Shown here piece after piece: positions 26,552-34,958 of a stretch of DNA of 64,000 nt; position 1 is the stretch's first letter, and every line of letters starts with the position of its first letter. The stretch comes from Marinomonas alcarazii. Lineage in GTDB: Bacteria; Pseudomonadota; Gammaproteobacteria; Pseudomonadales; Marinomonadaceae. The notes beneath the pieces were generated by a model. It did not search any database and was not told the origin of the DNA. It saw nothing but the letters and a program-made list of their open reading frames with translations. The translations under genes and the position numbers were made by a program. The stretch spans positions 124,001-188,000 of the forward strand of contig NZ_QKLW01000004.1 in assembly GCF_003208215.1 (NCBI RefSeq), given 5' to 3'.

Positions 26552-27487
26552 TTACAGGCCTAGATGGGACTTCACAGCGCTAAGGCCGTTATCACCAGAG
26601 GCAGTAGTGACACCTTTGAGCCAATTATCGAGAACGTCAGGATTGGCTTTTAACCATTCTTTTGCGGCGATATTCGGTTTTTTACCGTCGTCTAAGATGG
26701 CACCCATGATTTCGTTTTCCATAGGTAAAGAAAAGGTGAGATTGGAAATAAGTTTGCCGACATTCGGGCATTCTTGAATGAAGCCTTTACGAACGTTGGT
26801 ATGAACATTTGCACCGCCAAAGTCGGGGCCAAAGTAATCATCGCCACCCGATAAGTATTCCATTTTGAAGTTGGCATTCATTGGGTGCGGTGCCCAACCT
26901 AGGAAGGCAATCCATTTGTTACGACGAGTGTTTCGGTTTACCTGAGAAAGCATGCCCGCTTCACTTGATTCAACCAGTTGGAAGTCACCCAAACCAAAAG
27001 CGTTAGAATCGATCATATCTTGGATGATACGGTTGCCATCGTTACCTGGTTCAATGCCGTAAATGCGCCCAGAAAACTCTTTGCGGTGTTTGGCGATGTC
27101 TGAAAAATCTGTCACACCAGCGTCAAAAGCGTCTTTGCTTACTGCTAGCGTGTATTTAGCGCCGACTAGGTTGGGACCAAGGTCCTCAACCGTGCCAGCT
27201 TTAAGGTAAGGTTCGATATCGGCTTGCATGGTAGGCATCCAGTTGCCAAGGAAGACATCAATGTCACCGTTTGCAAGAGATGTATAAGTAACAGGGACCG
27301 ATAATAGTTGAGTTTTCGCTTTGTAACCTAAGCCTTCGACGATTTCACTGGTTACTGCCGTTGTCGCAGTAATGTCTGTCCAGCCCACATCTGAAAAGCG
27401 AACGGTAGAACACTCTGCGGCCATTGTCAGCCCTGAAACACCAGCCATACTAATCGCGATAGCGGTCTTTTTTGCTTTATTTAACAT
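26552..27487 (-). CDS. choX: Choline ABC transporter substrate-binding protein
   Basis: A 311-residue periplasmic protein with a signal peptide ending SGLTMAAECS, cleaved after TMA. The mature sequence follows rhizobial ChoX almost throughout: TVRFSDVGWTDITATTA, LSVPVTYTSLANGDIDVFLG, NWMPTMQADI, AKYTLAVS, IYGIEPGNDGNR, FLGWAPHPMNANFKMEYLSG and GPDFGGANVHTNVR. The aromatic residues forming the choline box in that family (Trp in VGWTD, Trp in NWMP, Tyr in KYTL, Trp in LGWAPHP) are all present. It delivers choline to ChoW/ChoV. It is the first gene of the operon and lies 64 bases downstream of betI. Confidence 0.92.
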   Translation of the reverse strand: MLNKAKKTAIAISMAGVSGLTMAAECSTVRFSDVGWTDITATTAVTSEIVEGLGYKAKTQLLSVPVTYTSLANGDIDVFLGNWMPTMQADIEPYLKAGTVEDLGPNLVGAKYTLAVSKDAFDAGVTDFSDIAKHRKEFSGRIYGIEPGNDGNRIIQDMIDSNAFGLGDFQLVESSEAGMLSQVNRNTRRNKWIAFLGWAPHPMNANFKMEYLSGGDDYFGPDFGGANVHTNVRKGFIQECPNVGKLISNLTFSLPMENEIMGAILDDGKKPNIAAKEWLKANPDVLDNWLKGVTTASGDNGLSAVKSHLGL

Positions 27488-27633
27488 AACCTTACCCTCT
27501 TTCTATTGAACTCAAAATCAATGAGCGAATACAGTGCTAGATCTCAACACTGAGCGTGAACTCCTAAAACGTTTGCAGCGAATAAATGAAGGCTGCTTAA
27601 AATGTATGATGTAAATATAGGTACTAAGGTGTT

Positions 27634-28221
27634 TTAGTGATGACTTTTAAACACCAAATCCAAATAATTCTGTATTTGTTCTGAGGCTTGTTTTTTATTA
27701 ATTCCGCCTGCGAGCGAGCCCCTTAACCACATGCCGTCAATTAATGCGGCCACTGTGAGGGCGATGTTTCGTGCTTCTTGTAAATCAAATTCTTCTTTTA
27801 GTACGCACACAAGCGAGGTGTTTAACCGCTTTGAATAAACGTTTTGCAATCGATATAAAGAAGGTGTGTGCATTGCAGAGGCCCAAAACCCCATCCAAGC
27901 TTTCACAACTTGAGGATGAGTCTGAGACTGACTAAAACTGGCTTTCACAATCGCCATGACTTTATGTTTTGCTGACTTGTTTTTTGTTTTTGTTATTTCT
28001 ACTGATAACCCGTCAAAAAATTCGCGGATTAAGCTTTTCATGGTGGCTTCATACAACCCATCTTTACCACCAAAGTAGTGATTAATGATGGCGGGTGAGA
28101 CACCTGCTTTTTTGCCGATAACACTGACTGTCGCTCCCGCAAAACCATGTTTATCTATGGCTTTTATTGCGGCCTCGATAAGCTGAGGTTTTCGTATTTC
28201 AGGCATTCCAACTTTTGGCAT
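27634..28221 (-). CDS. betI: TetR-family repressor BetI
   Basis: A 195-residue TetR regulator, the same length as E. coli BetI. The start MPKVGMPEIRKPQLIEAAI and the HTH region GFAGATVSVIGKKAGVS with PAIINHYFGGKDGLYEATM following are the BetI pattern. BetI represses choline uptake and oxidation genes and is released by choline. It lies upstream of choXWV on the same strand. An 18-bp dyad 16 bases before its start fits autoregulation. The ATG at 28221 is chosen; an in-frame start at 28281 would run through that operator. The usual partners betA and betB are absent from the window. Confidence 0.9.
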   Translation of the reverse strand: MPKVGMPEIRKPQLIEAAIKAIDKHGFAGATVSVIGKKAGVSPAIINHYFGGKDGLYEATMKSLIREFFDGLSVEITKTKNKSAKHKVMAIVKASFSQSQTHPQVVKAWMGFWASAMHTPSLYRLQNVYSKRLNTSLVCVLKEEFDLQEARNIALTVAALIDGMWLRGSLAGGINKKQASEQIQNYLDLVFKSHH

Positions 28222-28236
28222 TCTGGATCCTTTTTT

Positions 28237-28254
28237 ATTAAACAGCCGTTTAAT
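28237..28254. promoter_or_regulatory. Probable BetI operator
   Basis: ATTAAAC (28237-28243) and GTTTAAT (28248-28254) form a dyad around AGCC. A second matching half site, AGCCGTTTAA, occurs at 28355-28364. The first dyad lies just upstream of betI. The assignment to BetI rests on position only. Confidence 0.55.
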
Positions 28255-28294
28255 GAAAACTATACTAGGCTGATTGTGCAATTTAGGTCAACCC

Positions 28295-28323
28295 TTGACA
28301 AATCTAAAACTTAGTACTCTAAT
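28295..28323 (+). promoter_or_regulatory. Sigma-70-like promoter facing patB
   Basis: TTGACA at 28295-28300 and TCTAAT at 28318-28323 are separated by 17 bases. Transcription would begin near 28330 and leave a 5' leader of about 217 bases before the patB-like gene. That leader is AT-rich, contains the second BetI-like half site, and shows no structure I can name. Confidence 0.55.
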
Positions 28324-28546
28324 CAATTTAAAGGTTTGATTTTAAAAGGTTTTTAGCCGTTTAAAATTTTTTTAATCTTTTTTTTAGAGCGATTGTGTCG
28401 GTTTAAGATAAGAAATAAGGATTTTTAGGCTTATTTCTTCTGATTTTAGGGCGTGTTTATCTTATTCACTCGTCAGATTTTCACTGGAGTTTGTCGCTTA
28501 GACTATGTTAATTATAAAACGAAATACATAACTGGAGTGTTATTTA

Positions 28547-29701
28547 ATGGCTGTCTCTTCTTCTACCTTTGATACTGTTTTAGATCGATCGAATACCAGC
28601 AGTGATAAATGGTCTAAATACCCTGATACGGTTCTCCCAATGTGGGTAGCTGATATGGATTTTGATTCACCTGAATGTATAAAATCTTCATTAAATCAAA
28701 GGGTTAATAAAGGTGTTTATGGCTATACCCACACACCTAAGGCGCTAGAGAGCGCTATACAGTCACACCTTTTGCATCGTTATAATTGGCAAATTTCTGC
28801 GTCACACTTGGTGCATTTACCGGGATTGGTTTGTGCTCTGCATCTTAGTGTTCAAACTTTCTCTAAAGAGGGTGAGGGGGTCGTTGTCCCTGGACCTGTT
28901 TATTATCATTTAACCAAGGCACCACAGTGGTCTGGTCGAGATTTGTTACATGTCGATATGTGTTCTCAAGATGGCCGTTGGTTACCTGATATGGCGCAGC
29001 TTGAGGCCGCTTGTGCGAATCCTAACAGTAAAATGATTTTGCTATGTAATCCGCATAATCCAGGTGGGACTGTCTATACAAAAGCGGAGTTGTTGAGCAT
29101 CCATGCATTGGCTGAAAAATATGATTTGCTGATTGTCAGTGATGAAATTCACTGTGATTTGATTTTGGATGATTTGCCGCATGTGCCTCTTGCTAGTCTA
29201 AACAAAGACGCTGCAAACCGAACAATTACCTTAATGGCACCAAGTAAAACATTTAACATTGCAGGGTTAGGTTATGCCTTTGCCGTTATAGAAAACACAG
29301 AATTACGCCAAGCCTTTAATAAAGAAAGAGCTGGCCTGATTCCATCACCCAATATGCTTGGTTTAACGGCCGCTACGGCCGCTTATGAAGAGGGTCAAGA
29401 GTGGCATAACGCTTTGCTCATGTATTTAAAAGGAAATCGGGATTTATTGGCTCAAAGGCTCGCTGCTACGCCATTAAAAATGCTGCATTTGGAAGCGACA
29501 TATTTGGCTTGGATTGATGTTTCTGCTTTGGCGTTGGACGATCCGCATCAATTTTTTGTTGATGCGGGTGTGGGAGTTTCAAATGGTAAAGATTTTGGTA
29601 ATCCGAACTATGTTCGCCTAAACTTTGGGTGTCCCCAATCTATTCTGAACCAAGCGATAACTCGTATTGAAGAAGCTCTAATTGCGCATGGATTTATGTA
29701 A
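28547..29701 (+). CDS. patB: PatB/MalY-type PLP-dependent cystathionine beta-lyase
   Basis: A 384-residue fold-type I PLP enzyme of the MalY/PatB group. Family marks: MWVADMDFDSPE (about 29-40), YGYTHTP, GPVYYHL, LLCNPHNPGGTVYTKAEL (about 164-181), the cofactor aspartate in IVSDEIHCDLIL, and the lysine in APSKTFNIAGLGYAF near residue 232. It would split cystathionine or cysteine S-conjugates into pyruvate, ammonia and a thiol. The preferred substrate cannot be read from sequence. It is monocistronic and divergent from betI with its own predicted promoter. Confidence 0.85.
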   Translation: MAVSSSTFDTVLDRSNTSSDKWSKYPDTVLPMWVADMDFDSPECIKSSLNQRVNKGVYGYTHTPKALESAIQSHLLHRYNWQISASHLVHLPGLVCALHLSVQTFSKEGEGVVVPGPVYYHLTKAPQWSGRDLLHVDMCSQDGRWLPDMAQLEAACANPNSKMILLCNPHNPGGTVYTKAELLSIHALAEKYDLLIVSDEIHCDLILDDLPHVPLASLNKDAANRTITLMAPSKTFNIAGLGYAFAVIENTELRQAFNKERAGLIPSPNMLGLTAATAAYEEGQEWHNALLMYLKGNRDLLAQRLAATPLKMLHLEATYLAWIDVSALALDDPHQFFVDAGVGVSNGKDFGNPNYVRLNFGCPQSILNQAITRIEEALIAHGFM

Positions 29702-29777
29702 TTTATTATATTTTTCAAATGGTTAAGTTTTCATGATTGAGGTCCTTTTTATTTTTTTAATATAAAGAGAGGCTTTT

Positions 29778-30170
29778 ATGTTGAACTTAGCATCGTGTGA
29801 TTTTGTAAGACAATATGTCCAGCATAGTTCTCCCGCAATGCGGGCAGATCTACTGGAAATCATTGATATGATGGAGCTAATTGCACCGGATGCGGAGTTA
29901 GTCAGTGGTATAGAGATTCCGTATTTTCAGCAAAACTCAAGTTGGCTTTATGGTGTGGCAGCACGATCTGATCATTTATGTGTGTATTTCTCTGATTTGA
30001 GTGTTTTACACCCTTTTATTGATCGGTTGCCACATGTTCAATTTGGTGATCATTGTTTTATTATTCATCGCTTAGATGAGGTAAATCTTAATGTATTGGC
30101 AGAGCTGTTTGGCCAAATAAAGGTGCATTTTTTATTAAGCCATCAGCATCCACCTGAGCCTATTCAGTGA
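29778..30170 (+). CDS. DUF1801/YdhG-like small protein
   Basis: A 130-residue cytoplasmic protein. The order of an early helical segment (FVRQYVQHSSPAMRADLLEI), then ELVSGIEIPYFQQNSSWLYG and a strand-rich middle with a late helix resembles the DUF1801 (YdhG/YjbR-like) fold, but I recognise it only by pattern. No catalytic residues can be named. It has AAGAGAGG just before its ATG. It stands 76 bases after the lyase gene and 62 bases before the hydroxylase gene, in the same orientation. Confidence 0.55.
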   Translation: MLNLASCDFVRQYVQHSSPAMRADLLEIIDMMELIAPDAELVSGIEIPYFQQNSSWLYGVAARSDHLCVYFSDLSVLHPFIDRLPHVQFGDHCFIIHRLDEVNLNVLAELFGQIKVHFLLSHQHPPEPIQ

Positions 30171-30232
30171 GGCTCGTCTTGGGGCGTAAATTTGATCTGT
30201 ATCACCGTGTTCTTATCTAGGTTGTGTACTGA

Positions 30233-31021
30233 ATGATAGATTTCACTGTACGGGTTGGCGTGTTTTTTCTTGTATTCAGCACATTGGTTTTGTGGCAGTG
30301 GTTGAGTCCAAGGGCGATGTTGTTACAGTGGCGGCAACGTTGGTGGCACAATATGTCTCTTTTTGCGCTCGGCGCGCTTTGTGTCCGAGTTATTCAGCCA
30401 TTATTACTGTCTGTTATCGCTTTCTCCAGTTCGGAGTTTGGTCTCTTTTGGTGGTTAGATTTGCCTTTTTGGGCTGTATTCTTATTCAGTATTTTACTGT
30501 TAGATTGCCTTATTTATTGGCAACACCGTCTTTTTCATCGTATTCCTCTTTTGTGGCGAATTCATCGCGTCCATCATTCTGATCCAGAGTTAGATGTTAG
30601 CTCGGCCGTGCGCTTTCATCCGGTCGAAATTGTCTTGTCTCTCTTTTTTAAGGGGCTGGCCGTTTGGCTGCTGGGGGTTCCTGTGGCGGCCGTATTGGCG
30701 TTTGATGTTTTATTGAATGCATCGGCTATGTTTAATCACACCAATGTTAGATTGCCTGTTATTATCGAAACTTGGCTGAAGAAGTTACTGGTTACTCCCG
30801 ATATGCATCGCATACATCATTCAAGAGTAAGTCTTGAAGCAAACAGTAATTTCGGCTTTTTTCTCAGTATTTGGGATGCACTTTTTAGAACGAAAAGAAA
30901 TGACGCTTTAGAAGGAGATGAGCACTTAAAAATAGGACTGCCGGATACAAAAACGTATCAACCCACATCGTTAAAAGACGTATTGGTGATGCCTTTTACC
31001 GTATTTAAAAAGCATCGTTAA
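30233..31021 (+). CDS. Fatty acid hydroxylase / sterol desaturase family membrane protein
   Basis: A 262-residue membrane protein with about four helices and the three histidine clusters of the integral-membrane diiron hydroxylases: HRLFH (98-102), HRVHH (111-115) and HRIHH (192-196). A further NHTNV segment lies between. The family hydroxylates or desaturates lipids using oxygen. The substrate here is unknown; in bacteria it may be a membrane lipid or carotenoid. It is followed 32 bases later by yceH and may share its transcript. Confidence 0.85.
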   Translation: MIDFTVRVGVFFLVFSTLVLWQWLSPRAMLLQWRQRWWHNMSLFALGALCVRVIQPLLLSVIAFSSSEFGLFWWLDLPFWAVFLFSILLLDCLIYWQHRLFHRIPLLWRIHRVHHSDPELDVSSAVRFHPVEIVLSLFFKGLAVWLLGVPVAAVLAFDVLLNASAMFNHTNVRLPVIIETWLKKLLVTPDMHRIHHSRVSLEANSNFGFFLSIWDALFRTKRNDALEGDEHLKIGLPDTKTYQPTSLKDVLVMPFTVFKKHR

Positions 31022-31053
31022 AGACGAAAGATAAGAAGCAGTTAGGAATCCCT

Positions 31054-31710
31054 ATGAGTTATCACGAAGTAAACTTTATAGAAATGCGTATTATTGGTTG
31101 TCTGATGGAAAAAGAGATAACCACGCCAGATCAATATCCTCTTAGTTTGAATGCACTTGTTAACGCTTGTAATCAAAAGTCCAATCGCGATCCTGTTACC
31201 CAATTGTCAGAGTTGGATGTTCAAGATGCCTTAGATGCTCTGGTGGCGCGTGGTTTAGTCACTGAAATTAATGCTTCTCATAGCCGAGTCAGTAAATATC
31301 AGCACAGATTTTGTAATACGGAGTTTTCAGACTTACAGCTATCTCCTGCAGAAACAGCGATTATTTGTTTGATGTTTGTTCGTGGCGCACAAACGCCAGG
31401 AGAAATTCGTTCACGTAGCGGTCGGCTGCATACTTTCCAGTCTCGCGATGAAGTCGAGCAGGCTTTGCTGTCACTGCAGGAGAAAACGGGCGGCCCTTAT
31501 GTTTGCCAGTTGCCAAAAGAACCTGGAAAGCGCGAGCAGCGCTATCAGGAATGTTTCTGTTCCGAGTCTGAGCGACCTGTCGTTTCCTTTTCTTCTGATA
31601 CAAGCAAGGAATACACTCAACAACTTGAAGCCAAAGTTAAAGAATTGGAAGCACAAGTTGAGAAATTAAATGAACGTATTCATGAACTTGAAAATGTCAG
31701 TGGACTATAG
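31054..31710 (+). CDS. yceH: YceH (DUF480) family protein
   Basis: A 218-residue protein of two winged-helix domains. It opens with EMRIIGCLMEKEITTPDQYP and continues SLNALVNACNQKSNRDPV, both diagnostic for the family. The second domain has RGAQTPGEIRSRSGRL (about 110-125). The end is a coiled coil of about 30 residues (LEAKVKELEAQVEKLNERI). DNA binding is likely from the fold, but the role is not established. A nested inverted repeat begins 8 bases after its stop. Confidence 0.88.
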   Translation: MSYHEVNFIEMRIIGCLMEKEITTPDQYPLSLNALVNACNQKSNRDPVTQLSELDVQDALDALVARGLVTEINASHSRVSKYQHRFCNTEFSDLQLSPAETAIICLMFVRGAQTPGEIRSRSGRLHTFQSRDEVEQALLSLQEKTGGPYVCQLPKEPGKREQRYQECFCSESERPVVSFSSDTSKEYTQQLEAKVKELEAQVEKLNERIHELENVSGL

Positions 31711-31718
31711 TCTTCTTT

Positions 31719-31910
31719 AACGTCAAACTTAGCGAGATATTTGCACGACTGCTGTGCTTGCCAATACTTTGTTAAAAACAGACTCGAAATGCTCATTTAT
31801 AACTCATAAATTCTGCTTTCTCGTCTATTTTTTGCCTCGTCTTGGTTTCACTTGTAACGTCGTGCAAAGGTCTGTTACGCGCGTTTTTTAGTGTCGCTAA
31901 GTTTAACGCT
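31719..31910. mobile_element. MITE-like nested inverted-repeat element
   Basis: Outer arms AACGTCAAACTTAGCGAGA (31719-31737) and TGTCGCTAAGTTTAACGCT (31892-31910) pair at 16 of 19 positions. Inside them TTGCACGAC (31741-31749) and GTCGTGCAA (31859-31867) pair perfectly, and the interior AAAAACAGAC...ATTTAT pairs imperfectly with ATAAAT...GTCTATTTTT. The whole could fold as one long hairpin. The left 60 bases recur at 34959-35021. There is no coding capacity and no clear target duplication. The final 50 bases before the next gene contain another dyad, TTAACGC/GCGTTAA. Confidence 0.6.
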
Positions 31911-31959
31911 AATCTGTTGTGGGCGTTAATGCTTTGATTAAGTCTATGGGGAGAATCCT

Positions 31960-33015
31960 ATGAAGAAGGTACGCTGGGGTATTATTGGTACAGGTCAAAT
32001 CGCGCATTTATTTGCCAGTGATTTTTGTCATGTCAAAGCGGGTGAACTTCGTGCGGTTGCTTCTCGTAATAAGGTGTCTGCGGATGCTTTTTCTGCTGAG
32101 TTTGATATTGAGTTAGCGTTTTTTGACTATTTTTCCTTAATAAATAGCAACGAGGTCGATGCTATTTATATCGCGACACCTCATGTGTATCACTACGATT
32201 TGACCAAGGCGTGTATTTTGGCAGGCAAAGCAGTTCTGTGTGAAAAGCCTTTTACTATTAACGAGTCGCAGTCTAAAGAGCTTTATGATTTAGCCTTAGA
32301 ACATAACGTCTTTGTTATGGAAGCCATGTGGACGCGCTTTAATCCTGTTATTGAGCAGGTGGTAGAGTGGGTTGAAGAAGGTGAAATAGGAACATTAAAC
32401 AGTATTCAAGCAAGTTTTAATTTTATTGGACCGACCGATCCTAATCATCGTTTGATGAATCTTGAATTAGGTGGCGGTGCCTTGTTAGATATCGGTATTT
32501 ATCCTGTCTTTTTGGCGCAGTTGTTCTTTGGTAAGCCTGACTTTGTGCAGAACCAAGCAGTAATTGGTGACACAGACGTAGATCTGTTCGAACAAATTTT
32601 ACTAGGCTGGGAAAGCGGGCAACTTGCTTCATTGGATGCGTCTTTGATTTCATGCAACCCTAACCGCGCTACTTTGTCTGGTTCAGAAGGCTATATTGAA
32701 ATTGACTCTGAATGGTTTAAAGCTAAGTCATGTCGTATTGTTGGTGCTGATAATTCAGAGCGAGCGATTGAGTTTGATTTCCCTGGGAATGGTTACCAAT
32801 TTGAAGTGGATGAAGTGAATCGTTGCCTTGAAGAAGGTTTGCTGCAAAGCCCTAATCACAGTTGGAAAGACAGTTTAGAGTTGATTGCGACTTTGGATGA
32901 GATTCGTCAAGACATTGGTTTGTATTACCCTGGCGAGACAGCTGAGGGTCATCATCACCATGATGAAGAAGATCTGCATGAGCATCATCATGAGCATAGC
33001 CATCATAAACATTGA
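31960..33015 (+). CDS. Gfo/Idh/MocA-family oxidoreductase with histidine-rich tail
   Basis: A 351-residue NAD(P)-dependent oxidoreductase. The Rossmann loop is WGIIGTGQIAHLF (about 5-17), the EKP motif is AVLCEKPFTINE (about 89-100), and GGGALLDIGIYPVFLAQLFF (about 167-186) carries the catalytic region typical of dihydrodiol-dehydrogenase-like members. The substrate is unknown. The last 25 residues are unusual: acid and histidine, twelve His in all, beginning HHHHDEEDLHEHHH. Such a tail often binds Zn, Ni or Co and is not part of the family fold. The gene stands alone between the MITE-like element and a strong terminator. Confidence 0.85.
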   Translation: MKKVRWGIIGTGQIAHLFASDFCHVKAGELRAVASRNKVSADAFSAEFDIELAFFDYFSLINSNEVDAIYIATPHVYHYDLTKACILAGKAVLCEKPFTINESQSKELYDLALEHNVFVMEAMWTRFNPVIEQVVEWVEEGEIGTLNSIQASFNFIGPTDPNHRLMNLELGGGALLDIGIYPVFLAQLFFGKPDFVQNQAVIGDTDVDLFEQILLGWESGQLASLDASLISCNPNRATLSGSEGYIEIDSEWFKAKSCRIVGADNSERAIEFDFPGNGYQFEVDEVNRCLEEGLLQSPNHSWKDSLELIATLDEIRQDIGLYYPGETAEGHHHHDEEDLHEHHHEHSHHKH

Positions 33016-33036
33016 TTTTAAAAACAAGTGCTAAAT

Positions 33037-33074
33037 AAAAAAGGCTCTTTTCATCGCAGAAAAGAGCCTTTTTT
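33037..33074. terminator. Bidirectional rho-independent terminator
   Basis: AAAAAAGGCTCTTTT (33037-33051) pairs with AAAAGAGCCTTTTTT (33060-33074) over an 8-base loop. It serves the oxidoreductase gene on plus and suhB on minus. Confidence 0.9.
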
Positions 33075-33102
33075 GTGTCTACCTTATGAGCTAAGGGATG
33101 TC

Positions 33103-33891
33103 TTAGTTCAGGTGCTTGTTAAGCGTTGGTAGTAATACTTTGAATAAACGTGGCGCGGCACATAGTACATCGCCTTTTTCTAAACTTGGCGAGCCATCAA
33201 AACCAGCGAATAGGCAGCCTGCTTCTTTGGCGATAAATAGTGGGGCTTGCATTTCCCATTCTTGAAGTTTGATGCCCCAAGCAGCGTCAAGACGACCTGC
33301 TGCAACGTTAGCAAGCATCAGTGCTGGAGAGTCTTGCATAACGGCACGAGCACCTTGCTCTGCAATTTCTGCTAGCACTGCGAATTGGCCAGATAGAGAA
33401 GGCATAAGACGATCTGTTGCTGGGAATTGAGCTGCGACAGTTACGTTTTCTAGGGTGCGAGCTGTACTGCTGCGAATACGGGAATTGTTTAGATAAGCAC
33501 CACGACCTTTACTGGCGTAAAATTCGTCTTTGGTGTGAGGGTTTAGCACAAGAGCGTGCTCCACTTTACCGGCAACTAGGTAGCTCATAGTAATGACGTT
33601 GCCTGTTAGGCCTCGTGAAAACAGGTGCTGACCTTGAATCGCATCAATGATCCATTCTCCTTCTTCACCATTTTGTACAGTGCCTTGAAGGCGAGTCGTA
33701 ATAGTGTCTGCAGGGTAGGCTTTTTCTAGATGGTAAACGATGCTGCGTTCAGCGCCAGAGCAAACAGTTTGATAAACCTGTTCAGCTGATTGGCCTTGTT
33801 CTTTGTCAAAAAGTAGTTTCTCTTGTGAGTGAACTATATATTCTGCAGCGGCACGAGCTGCTTTCAGTGCGACATTGATTCTAGGTTGCAT
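33103..33891 (-). CDS. suhB: Inositol-1-monophosphatase family protein SuhB
   Basis: A 262-residue Mg-dependent phosphatase of the IMPase family. It opens with PRINVALKAARAAAEYIVHS, close to E. coli SuhB. The metal site is GEEGEWIIDAIQGQHLFSRG (about 75-94); here the family DPLDGT reads DAIQGQ, so the second aspartate and the threonine are replaced. The late metal residue is in LDAAWGIKLQEWEMQAPLFI, where the usual W-D-x-A-A aspartate is Glu. Both changes could lower phosphatase activity. SuhB also acts in ribosome maturation and antitermination, which does not need catalysis. It is divergent from trmJ, the usual gammaproteobacterial order. Confidence 0.88.
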   Translation of the reverse strand: MQPRINVALKAARAAAEYIVHSQEKLLFDKEQGQSAEQVYQTVCSGAERSIVYHLEKAYPADTITTRLQGTVQNGEEGEWIIDAIQGQHLFSRGLTGNVITMSYLVAGKVEHALVLNPHTKDEFYASKGRGAYLNNSRIRSSTARTLENVTVAAQFPATDRLMPSLSGQFAVLAEIAEQGARAVMQDSPALMLANVAAGRLDAAWGIKLQEWEMQAPLFIAKEAGCLFAGFDGSPSLEKGDVLCAAPRLFKVLLPTLNKHLN

Positions 33892-34227
33892 AATTTACCG
33901 TCAATTATTTCGTCATTAAAATGCACATACCGTCGATAAGACAGACGATAGGTTGCCAAATAAAGTGTTAAAGAGCGGGCGGCTCCGTTTTATCTATTTA
34001 CTCTGCAAAGAGGGTTAGTTTCTAAGTGAGTAGGCTAAACAAATTTCCTGTTAAAAAGAAAAGAGCGCGATAAAACCGAGTGCCTAAATAAGAGCGCGAA
34101 TTCTATCTTAATCGTCTGCCTTTTACTAGGAAATATTTGTTCGAAAATTGATCGATTTGCGGCTTTACTATAAATATCTGTTAAGATACCTGCCATTGTC
34201 CTACTGCTATTATTGGTACCTCATAAA
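33892..34227. other. suhB-trmJ intergenic region
   Basis: A 336-base divergent spacer that must carry promoters for both genes. Possible weak -10 elements (TATAAA near 34171, AAGATA near 34183) precede trmJ. I found no tRNA, long dyad or short gene. Confidence 0.4.
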
Positions 34228-34950
34228 ATGCAAAACAAAGTAAGAATCGTCCTTGTTAATACGTCGCACCCAGGCAATATTGGTGGCGCTGCTCGTGCAA
34301 TGAAAAATATGGGGTTAGCAGATCTTTATCTTGTTGCACCGAAGCAATATCCTAGCGATGAAGCAGTAAGTCGAGCCTCAGGTGCAACCGATATTTTGGA
34401 CAATGCGGTTGTCGTTGAAACCTTGGAAGAGGCTCTGGCAGATTGTCAGTTGGTTATTGGGACGAGTGCTCGTGAGCGAAATATTCCTTGGCCTTTGGTT
34501 GATCCAAGGCAGGCGGCTGATCTGGTTTATGACGAAGGATTGGTCACGGCGTTTGTGTTTGGTCGAGAAGACCGAGGTTTGACGAACGAAGAATTGCAAC
34601 GTTGTAACTATCATGTGCATATTCCTTCAGTTGAGACCTTTAGTTCCTTGAACTTAGGTGCTGCCGTTCAGGTTATCGCTTATGAGCTGCGAATGAAGTC
34701 TTTATTGATGAAAGACGCGCCAGTAGTAACGAGCAAATGGGATGTACCAGCCGCCAATGTAGAGCAGATCGATTATCTGCTTGAGCACCTAGAGAAAGTG
34801 CTAGTACAGACTGAATTTCTTGATCCAGAAATGCCGATGCAGGTGATGACGCGCTTTCGTCGCATGTTCCAGCGTTCGCGATTGGATCAGCAGGAAGTGG
34901 GCATGCTAAGAGGGATGCTGACTTCTATGGAGAAGAAAATGAAGTCTTGA
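34228..34950 (+). CDS. trmJ: tRNA (cytidine/uridine-32-2'-O)-methyltransferase
   Basis: A 240-residue SPOUT methyltransferase. The start MQNKVRIVLVNTSHPGNIGG contains motif 1 (N-x-x-H-P-G-N-I-G), followed by AARAMKNMGL. Motif 2 and 3 regions are TAFVFGREDRGLTNEEL (about 109-125) and HIPSVETFSSLNLGAAVQVI, which form the knotted SAM site. A C-terminal helical extension of about 80 residues is the TrmJ type. It methylates the ribose at position 32 of tRNA anticodon loops. ATG 34228 is used; a TTG at 34213 is less likely. A partial copy of the MITE-like element follows. Confidence 0.92.
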   Translation: MQNKVRIVLVNTSHPGNIGGAARAMKNMGLADLYLVAPKQYPSDEAVSRASGATDILDNAVVVETLEEALADCQLVIGTSARERNIPWPLVDPRQAADLVYDEGLVTAFVFGREDRGLTNEELQRCNYHVHIPSVETFSSLNLGAAVQVIAYELRMKSLLMKDAPVVTSKWDVPAANVEQIDYLLEHLEKVLVQTEFLDPEMPMQVMTRFRRMFQRSRLDQQEVGMLRGMLTSMEKKMKS

Positions 34951-34958
34951 CGACAGTG

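Noticed and set aside
33892..34227. tRNA or small RNA between suhB and trmJ
   Set aside because: No cloverleaf, T-loop sequence or terminator; only weak short dyads.
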